From the NCBI GenBank assembly GCA_963576735.1, contig OY755190.1, positions 8,115,695 to 8,179,694 on the forward strand: a stretch of DNA of 64,000 nucleotides, read 5' to 3'. Shown here piece after piece: positions 56,583 to 64,000 of the stretch. Below the pieces are notes generated by a model. The model had not been told where the DNA came from and searched no databases. It was given only the letters and a program-made list of their open reading frames with translations. This stretch comes from Bedellia somnulentella (Eukaryota; Arthropoda; Insecta; Lepidoptera; Bedelliidae). Position numbers and translations under genes: made by a program. Positions within the stretch are counted from its first letter, which is position 1. Each line of letters opens with the position of its first letter.

Positions 56583-58297
56583 AAGCGTAGGAACGAGGAC
56601 AGTATCACAGCCATTCGGGCCTTTGCAGACACCGACTGACTAGACATTAGACTATCCAGTGCTCCATTTACCGCATTACCCTTTTTCACTCTTCTCTCGA
56701 TATCTTCATCACACTTTCCATCCCTAGTAAACAAACTTCCCAAATATACAAACTCTTTCACTTGTTCCACTTTCTTACCATTAATCTCAATCACGCATTC
56801 GGTCATATTCACCTCTCTCTCAAAAACCATAGTTTTTGTTTTATCCACATTCACCCTCATTCCCTTTTTTTCAAAAGACGCACATGCAATATTCATCATC
56901 TCTTGCAGCTCTTCCACCGATGATGCAAGTAGCACTTGATTGTCGGCATATAAGAGGCATTTAATGATGAATCCACCCATTCTCAATCCATAATCACTTT
57001 CACGCAACTCTGTTAAACAGTCATCCATGAACAAATTGAAGAGCCACGGGGAAGCTACACAACCCTGTCGGACACCCCGAGAGATCCCGAACCAGTCAGT
57101 ATTTTCCCCGTTTACTCTCACACATGCACTGGAATCCTCATAGAGTGATACCAGTGCACGTATAAGTCGACTCCCCAAACCGAACTTGGATAACACCTCC
57201 CATAAACACTTTCTTACCACCCTATCATACGCCTTCTCTAAATCAATGAAGGAGCAATACACCTTTCGGTTCTTAGCTAAGAACTTTTCGGTGATGCTCC
57301 TTAAAGAGAAGATTTGGTCCATACATCCCATTCCCTTTCTAAATCCTGCTTGCACATCCCAAATTTTATCATCCGTTTCATTCATCACTCTTTCAATCAA
57401 AACCTTTGCATACAATTTACCGACAATGCTGAGTAGGCTAATTCCACGGTAGTTTCTAGCCTCCTGGTGTGACCCCTTTCCTTTATATAAAGGCACAATT
57501 ACCGCTTTGCACCAGTCTTGTGGCACTTTGCCACTCGACCAGCATTTTTGGAAAAGGAAGTACAACCAGGAAGCCACCACCCCTTTACCAGCCCTCAGCA
57601 TTTCAGTGTTTATCCTGTCATACCCTGCCGCTTTCCCAAGTTTCATACTTTTCATTGCTTTCATTATTTCTTCCATACTGATCTCACTGTCACTAAAGTC
57701 ACCCATAACGTCGTTCCAATCAACATTACTGCCGATTGGCGAAGAAATGGATGTATCCTCTTTTTCAAAGAGTCCCTCAAAATAGTTCTTCCATACTCGT
57801 CTTACGCTACTTTCATCCGTCGCCAATTCACCCTGTTCATCTCTCACAACATTCACTCTCGTGTTTTGGGAAACTCCCTTTTCTTTCCGGATATATTTCC
57901 AGAACAACTTTTTGTTATTCCGGAAATTATCAGAGAGTTTCCTCTCACACCATTCTATCAGATCACGCTTTTTCTTTTCTATTTTCTTCTTAACCTCATT
58001 CTTAACTCTCTTATATTCATCTTCACTATTCTTCACTACATCATCTGTTACTCTCGCATCCATTCGTTTACTAGCTTTAATCGCTAGTAAATCTAACCAA
58101 GCTTTCTTCTTATCTCCAACTGCCTCGTTCACATCTTTATCCCACCAACTTGTTGGTGGTCTATTTGTTCTTTTACTCAATCCACATACTTCCGTCGCAC
58201 ATTCAACCATTGACGATTTGAGCACATCCCATACTTCTTCTATTTCCAAATCATCCTTCATCTCCACGCAACTTAGCCTGTCGTCCAATTTCTTCAT
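56531..58297 (-). pseudogene. RTE reverse-transcriptase region
   Basis: 588 codons with the reverse-transcriptase landmarks: VPLYKGKGSHQEARNYRGIS (about 269-288), FIDLEKAYDRV (350-360), GVRQGCVASPWLFNLF (408-423) and YADN at 450-453 (56939-56950). The family motif is YADD, so the second catalytic aspartate is replaced by asparagine. The first codon is an internal Met created by the upstream frameshift. After ARMAV (residue 563) the frame is wrong. Confidence 0.85.
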
Positions 58298-59102
58298 ATA
58301 TTTTCTCTTTCAATTTCTCCACTTTTATTCTAGCAAATTCAGTTGTCGACACTTTGGCCCTGTGACGCCAACGCGTGCACAGTCCCCTCAATCGTGATAT
58401 CACGAGAAAGTGGTCTGTGCCAACGTTAATGCCCCTATGGACTCTGGTGTCAACAACCTTTGCTCTTAGCCTTTCATCCACTATCACAAAATCTATCATA
58501 CTTCTCTCGCTTCCCCTCTGTCTAGTATACATATGGATATCTTTGTGTTCAAACAACGTGTTCGTAACACAAAGATTCCTCTCCAAACATACATCAATCA
58601 CTTTCTCACCATTCTCGTTCACTCTTTTATCACCAAACTTTCCTAAAACTCTTTCACAACCATTGCGTGACACACCAACCCAACCATTAAAATCTCCTAA
58701 CATAACAATTTTCTCATTTTCATCACACCCATTCGCAATATCGTCTAACAGATTCCAAAACTCCTCCCTCTCGGATAGTGATCTGGACATGTCCGGAGTA
58801 TACACGCAAATTATGCGCATCCGGACAAGCCCTACCTTCACCTTTATCCATAGGAGCCTTGGACTCACACACGCATAATCTTTCATGCACTTAGCCATCC
58901 TTTCAGATATCAGAAGTCCCACGCCTTGGCAAGCTCTGTCACTCTCGGCAACTCCCGACCAGATAGCTGTAAATGGACCAAGTTGTGAAACCTCTTTTTC
59001 CTTGCGCTTCGTTTCATTCACACACAGAAAATCTAGTTTTCTTTCTTCCATAATCAAACATACTTCATCTAATTTTTCATGCATCCCTCCACACACATTC
59101 AT
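58251..59102 (-). pseudogene. RTE endonuclease region
   Basis: 283 codons: MNVCGGMHEKLDEVC, FLCVNETK (catalytic Glu about 30), MLGDFNGWVG (about 134), RSMIDFVIVDE, and VGTDHFLVISRL (Asp-His about 230), the apurinic-like endonuclease set. The frame is open some 70 codons upstream of this Met (through AKETRFGT) without another Met, and the domain really begins there. So the start used by the active element is uncertain. Loses register near 58270 against the reverse-transcriptase frame. Confidence 0.85.
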
Positions 59103-59509
59103 CGTACCAAAGCGGGTCTCTTTAGCCCACTTTTCGCCCCGTGAGGAACCACGGCGTGATGAGTGGCGAGCTACATCGCCGCCTCCGTGTTTATTTGTAG
59201 ATGAACATATTTTGGCCCCACGAAAAGCAAGGGAAATATATTGTCCGCCTAGCCAGAGCCCCGCTTGACTAGGTAAGGTTATTTAGTACCCGGAGTTCAC
59301 CAAGCTCCGGGACGGCGGCACGCTAACGACCAGGCTCACCCCTGGCCACGCATCCCTCGGCACGGCAGACCTTGGATTGGTGTAGGGGCGAAGATGAAAA
59401 AGCCCTTTTCCCTTAGTCGACTTCTACGACACCCACGGGAAGAGATGGGGTAGTGCTATTCTATGCCGCGCGAAGAGATGGGGTAGTGCTATTCTATGTC
59501 AGATAATTA

Positions 59510-60074
59510 TTTCTTATTTTTGAAATTTACTCACAGCCATTAGTTTTCTGCAAGAAGGCTGCTGGTGTTAGGTCGTAGCCTTACATTTTATTTTATTAAA
59601 TATCTTAATTTTTATTAAATTACAATATGGATGTATTGTGTAATTTCGTAAGTGGGTTGATTATAATCCTAATTTATTGTCTTTCCTAGTTTATTTTCTA
59701 TTATATATTCCTAATTCATTGAAAATCTCTCACTGTTGTTTGGACTGCTTTCTTTGTTACTTCTTTTTGGGAATGTTGTAATCCTTTAAAAAACACATAG
59801 GTTATTTCAAAGTTTTAAATATGGTCATGCTTGTTCGCAGATTGTGGTATATATTCAGCTCCTGGGGCGATGGGGGGCATTACGGAAGAACTTTTGGAAA
59901 ACTAATGAACGTCAGAAACATTATTCTGGACTAACTCAAATATATATAACGTATTATTTCTAGTGAAATAAAAGATGGTTGTTGCTCTATATATTATATA
60001 TATCAATATTCATATATCAATATATATATATATATATATCTATAATTTATACCCGTCTGGAGTGACAGCCCCTT
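59510..60074. other. No recognisable feature
   Basis: AT-rich, with TA repeats at about 59992-60040. An LTR was considered and not supported. Confidence 0.4.
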
Positions 60075-60221
60075 GCTGTTGAGCTGCCCTGATTGACGCA
60101 AGTTTCCCGGAGTTGCATTTGTTGCTGTTGAGTTGCTCTAGTTGACGCAGGCTTCCTGGAGTCGCAATCCTTACCGTCGAGCTGCCTTTGCTGACGCAGG
60201 CACCCGGAGAACACGAGCTGG
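60075..60221. repeat. 49 bp tandem repeat, three units
   Basis: GAG(C/T)TGC words recur at 60081, 60130 and 60179, with TTGACGCA and CCCGGAG-type words in phase. Because 49 is not a multiple of 3, each minus-strand frame reads all three registers in turn. The two short frames over it are by-products. Confidence 0.8.
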
Positions 60222-60547
60222 TCCAGTTTTGAAATCGCCACCCATCGCAGCAGGAGCTGAAACTCAAGCTGAGTGTTTTTTTTATCATATAATTACGTGT
60301 ATAGGTTTTTTTTGTTAGGATTATTGTTTTAGTGTAAAAAAAATTTTATTTATAATAAACATTGTTGTGATATATGTATCTTCTATTTATTTACTATCCT
60401 TCTTTCTTCCTTTAGTTATTTCTGGCTTCTGGCTACAGCATCCCAGGAGTGAGAAATAACGTTACAAGTGCCAATTAATTACATAGATTGAGGTTTTCAA
60501 TTTAAAGATAATATATCATTATAGTATTATCAAGATAGATTCCATAT
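60222..60547. other. No recognisable feature
   Basis: Contains AATAAA at 60354 and a CTTCTGGCTACAGCATCCCA phrase. Otherwise unassigned. Confidence 0.35.
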
Positions 60548-60690
60548 ATAGTCACGCCTTTAGTTCCCATTGGGGTAGGCAGAGACTATCGATTGCCAGA
60601 TTGTGCGGTTCTAGCAAACCTCTCCAACTCTGTATACATTTATCAATCTTTTCATTCGTACTTTTTTATTATTCACACTTCGAGCCTTTA
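60548..60690 (-). mobile_element. RTE 3' end fragment
   Basis: TCACGCCTTTAGTTCCCATT GGGG, GACTATCGATTGCC, CATCAATCTTTTCATTCGTA. 5' truncated. Confidence 0.8.
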
Positions 60691-61420
60691 AATTCAAATT
60701 TATTTATTTTCTACGTAGAACATAGTACATTTAATGACACAATGTAATTTAATCATAAATTTATTTTTTTGTCGTAAAATTCCATGATTTACATTCTGCG
60801 ACCTCTCTGTCAAGAGTGTTATTTTGTGCTACGGTGGAACAAACTTACATACACAAACTGCCCAAATGATTACCCTTGCTCTTGGGTTAGCTGTAGTCGG
60901 GTAAAAATAAGATGACTAATTGATTCATCCTTGATCATGTGTTTCGATCCGTAGTCAACTTATATAATACCTGAACTAAGTAATGAGATGATACTAGTTT
61001 TAACTGACAACGCATATACTAAATTAAATACGTGAATTCACAAAACAATGATATTTGAAGCTAAACAACTAAGCCATGACGTAAAACAAGATATTTTACA
61101 CCGTAACTTAAGTGAACCTAAGAAAATATCGCCCGGAAATAATTTCGCAGGATCAAAAGGGACTCATAATTTGTAATTCGATTCTCTTTGAGAAGCGAGG
61201 TCGAGCCACTATGACGTCATCGTGTTGTTTTAGTACCCCGCTAAGCTGATTTATATTCTTTAATAGAGCATAATGAGCGTCGACAATGTGCGTAACGAAG
61301 ATAAGATGCTGTTGCGAGTCTTTACGCTTTTAATGCTTAAAAGACACCTAGATAGATTATTCTGTCATAACATATGAAAATGAGAATTCTTTGTACAGTT
61401 ATCTGGTACAAACATGCACA
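60691..61420. other. No recognisable feature
   Basis: Contains a CRE-like palindrome ATGACGTCAT (61211-61220). No gene. Confidence 0.35.
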
Positions 61421-61577
61421 AATTCAGTGGGGAAAAGATTGTAAAATGTTTTTGGTGATGGGTCTCCAAAAGCATCGCCCAAAAGTCAGTTAAAAAGCCC
61501 CAACACCATTAGTCGCCTCTTACGATCACCCATTATCAGAAATGGGGTAGTACTATTCTGAGCCGACACTACACAGC
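61421..61577 (-). mobile_element. Short RTE-derived element, 3' truncated
   Basis: AGTGGGGAAAAGATTG, GATGGGTCTCCAAAAGCATC, TTAGTCGCCTCTTACGATCA CCC and GCCGACACTACACAGC. Confidence 0.75.
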
Positions 61578-62039
61578 ATTATTTTGTTGCTTTGATAAAT
61601 TTATTCTTGAACAGCAGCTAAGTAATAGGGTCAAACAAGAGGATAATAGAAAGGACAAATGAGGATGGGTTGCTAATTGCTTCACCCAATTACTGCTCTA
61701 AGCTTCTGGTATTTCGAAACTTCCTGCAGAACTTCATAGGTAATGCCTTTGTATGAACTTCTCAACTAAATATCTTTTATATCTATTCTTTACTAAATCT
61801 TGTTAAATGCAATGTCAAGCAGACTAACAATTGAGTATAGAGGAAAAAAATAACCTATTCTCAATCAACTTATCTTGTTAGCTTTAGTTTAAAACTAATC
61901 TTTACTATACCACAATAGAATTGATGTTATTTTAGAAAGTTGAGTGAGAAACTATACCATCAACCGTATTACATGTCCTGATTATTGGCTTGAAAATAGC
62001 AACTTCGAATATAGGGCGGGGGGGCTTTCAGATCTTTAG
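61578..62039. other. No recognisable feature
   Basis: AT-rich; nothing placed. Confidence 0.4.
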
Positions 62040-62435
62040 ATAGTTTAAGTATATTAAGGCCCTCTGCCAACCGAGACTGAGGACCTCCCTAGCTTTGGAT
62101 GGTTAAACCTAGTTTAATTATTCAAAGTTGGCGAATGGTCCTGGAGGGGTCGGTTTTGAACCTCCAGGGCAAGGCAATGGTTACCATTCACGTCGTTGCC
62201 GCCTGTTACGCGCTATGCATCACTCTGATGCAAGCGTCAACCAAAACCTATGCCGAAATCCCCCCAATTTCAAAACCCAATGGCGCAACAGAAAAGAGAT
62301 GAACTACCCCAGGAGTTGTAAGTTGTGTTTAGTTAAGTTCTGTTTAAGTTGCATATATACTTGACCATAATGTTTTAAACTGTTTGTGTGTTGTTTTGTA
62401 TGCAATAAAGTGTTTAAATAAATAAATAATAAATA
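62040..62435 (+). mobile_element. LINE 3' end sharing the CR1-like tail
   Basis: Ends CTGTTTGTGTGTTGTTTTGT, ATGCAATAAAGTGTTTAAAT and AAAT repeats, as in the LINE at 44312 (complement), but the upstream GC-richer body (GGTCCTGGAGGGGTCGGTTT, TTACGCGCTATGCATCACTC) differs. So it is a sister family or a SINE using the same tail. Short frames over it are not recognised. Confidence 0.6.
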
Positions 62436-62619
62436 ATACTCGAATCACAAAACCTTTTGCTATTATCACAAAAACGGTTTGTCCAATCCGAGTCAATTCC
62501 TTGGAATATTATGTTCGATTGAATGCAAAGTGAAATTCTCGAGCAACTAATTAATATCGATCTGGTTACACGAAAGCTCGCTGCAAATTGCGAAATCATG
62601 CGACACTCAAACATGGATG

Positions 62620-63690
62620 AAAACCTTTCAGAAGTTTCTCAAAGAGGTCGCGAGTCATTCTCGCGTCGCCTCGATACTAGGCTTTCAAATATTTCGTAGA
62701 TGCTACGAGCGACGCATCTACGAAGTGCTACGTGCTACACTGTAGACGAGTGGTTAGACATGCGATGGTACAGTATAGGTTACTTAATTAGTATGGAAGT
62801 GAATAGATGGCAACAAATGGTTCATAGAAATCTTAAAATAGTAATGATTAAAAAAACAAACGGTTTCTTACTTTAGAACGTGACAAGGAAAAACAAAGTG
62901 TGTTAAGAGACTATTAAGCTAACAGAAATGATAATGTCTTCGATGAAAGAATGACAAAGTGCTTTATATAATACCAGCATATTTTTATGTGAGAGCATTC
63001 ATCAGAATATTTTGTATCCTAACTCTGCCTTTTTTGTTATTTATAAATAACGGAAAACACTTTTAATTTCTCACTGTCACTGCATTAAAAACCTCAACCA
63101 ATATTTATATAAGAATTAGGTAAATTGTATCATACCTTTTAAAGAGGCCGCAACTCGCGAGTAATTCTCGCGTCGCCTCGATACTAGGCTTTCAAACATT
63201 TCATAGCTGCTACGAGCGACGCATCTACGAAGTGATACGTGCTGCAAGTGATACAAGCGTTTTCTCACGTTAGGACTAGACAACGAAAAACGAATTGGAT
63301 TAAGAGACGCTATCAAGCAAACAGACGTGATAATGTTTTCTATGAAAGAACGACAAAGAGCTTATTCAGAATATTTTAATGTGAGCGCATTTATAAGAAT
63401 ATTTGTATCCTAACTTTGCCTTTTTTGTTACATATAAATTTCGGAAAACCTTTTTAGTTGCTCACTATCACTGCCCAAGGAAACTTCAACCAATATTTTA
63501 AAAGAATTAGGTAAATCGTAAGAAGTTTCTTAAAGTGATCGCGAGACATTTCGCGCTTACTACTAGGCTTTTAAACATTTCGTAGCTGCTATGAGCGACG
63601 CATCTACGAAGTGCTACGTGCTACGCTGCAGACGAGGGGTTGAACATGCGATGGTACAGTATAGGTTACTTAATTAGTAAAATTGTAAAT
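62620..63690. repeat. Diverged tandem repeat, 2.3 units of 390-510 bp
   Basis: The block TCTCGCGTCGCCTCGATACT AGGCTTTCAAA followed by GAGCGACGCATCTACGAAGT begins near 62640, 63140 and 63530. Downstream, CAGATGATAATGT- and TATCCTAACTCTGCCTTTTT-type blocks repeat in the same order. In unit 1 CGTAGATGC and GCATCTACG (62695-62722) form a 9 bp hairpin. Confidence 0.75.
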
Positions 63691-64000
63691 AGATGGCAAT
63701 AATTTCTGTTGGATTGGTCATTCAGGCACACCACTGTCTTATTCATTGAGTATAAATATTAACAATTGGTAAACATTACTATTTCAATGATGTTGGATAA
63801 AATAAGCCACACCGTTCATAAAAAAGACAACCCCTTTGTTTTAAAACAAAAGAATGTGTGACTAAATGTATTATTGAGCTCATAATTGAAAGTCCAAATC
63901 CACTCATTTATAATACATTTTACTCGAAGTTATCTTACTGTGCATGCATCACTCCGACAGCACGCCCGTCTAAGTGACATTCCTAGCATAGCTGCGGTCC
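63691..64000. other. No recognisable feature
   Basis: Unassigned to the end of the window. Confidence 0.4.

Larger units (their letters stand above)
56103..59496 (-). mobile_element. Full-length RTE-clade LINE
   Basis: 3394 bp between perfect 13 bp duplications TGTCAGATAATTA (56090-56102 and 59497-59509). In the coding sense: a 5' leader with two tandem copies of a ~27 bp unit ending GCACTACCCCATCTCTTC; endonuclease; reverse transcriptase; a C-terminal region; a 3' block CTCTGCCTACCCCAATGGGA; and TATG repeats. The coding region is broken by two frameshifts (near 58250-58300 and 56610). Assigned to RTE because of the single frame, short simple-repeat tail and WFGHIERM-type C-terminus. The clade call is from memory of the family. 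Confidence 0.9.

Noticed and set aside
57507..58878. Long plus-strand frames opposite the RTE
   Set aside because: They are antisense shadows of the endonuclease and reverse-transcriptase regions.
59510..60480. Solo LTR between the RTE and the next RTE fragment
   Set aside because: TGTTG-like starts, an AATAAA at 60354 and AACGTTACA at 60460 were suggestive, but no partner LTR, target duplication or consistent ends could be found.
61211..61220. CRE palindrome as a promoter element
   Set aside because: A ten-base word alone is expected by chance at this scale, and there is no neighbouring exon-like sequence.
62620..63690. CRISPR-like array
   Set aside because: Units are hundreds of bases long, diverged and without uniform short repeats and spacers; the genome is also clearly eukaryotic.

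Overview
This is a repeat-dominated, AT-rich eukaryotic window in which I could find no confident host protein-coding gene. The best guess is a lepidopteran (moth or butterfly) nuclear genome. The reasons are Helitron ends of the type hairpin + CTAG|T, abundant tRNA-derived SINEs, RTE-clade and CR1-like LINEs, a BEL/Pao-type LTR element, and LINE 3' tails in TATG or AATAAATAAAT. The density and nesting of elements would suit a gene-poor or heterochromatic region, but sequence alone cannot show that.

Layout. 0.2-3.3 kb: two copies of an unnamed repeat, one of them abutting a 450 bp foldback element (2691-3140). 4.6-8.65 kb: a non-autonomous Helitron-like element on the minus strand, split by a 2.77 kb internally deleted BEL/Pao retrotransposon that keeps one open chimeric frame. 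9-14.3 kb: RTE fragments, short RTE-derived elements and a pair of repeats enclosing a perfect tRNA-like cloverleaf. 15.0-15.8 kb: a broken gene that I cannot name with certainty. 18.2-22.4 kb: two Helitrons back to back, with nested SINE and poly(A) insertions. 23-31 kb: duplications, tandem repeats and two lepidopteran-type SINEs. 32.9-33.4 kb: a 540 bp terminal-inverted-repeat element. 34.4-34.8 kb: a unique-looking segment that might be a promoter and first exon. 41-50.7 kb: a 2.5 kb duplication in direct orientation; the second copy carries a 3.9 kb CR1-like LINE and a tRNA-like hairpin. 56.1-59.5 kb: a full-length RTE-clade LINE with perfect 13 bp target-site duplications, inactivated by two frameshifts and a changed catalytic motif. 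60-63.7 kb: tandem repeats.

How the pieces work together. Three abundant families appear to share one replication machinery. The full-length RTE ends in a short conserved 3' block followed by TATG repeats. A ~245 bp element (about 20 copies; called here the short RTE-derived element) has the RTE 5' end, an unrelated middle and the RTE 3' block. A ~370 bp tRNA-headed SINE (about 12 copies; called here the TTATG-tail SINE) ends in a similar block followed by TTATG repeats. The simplest reading is that the two short families use the RTE reverse transcriptase. Names such as RTE, CR1-like, Helitron and BEL/Pao are assigned from motifs read by eye; no database comparison was possible. Coordinates of degenerate repeats are accurate to about 10-20 bases.
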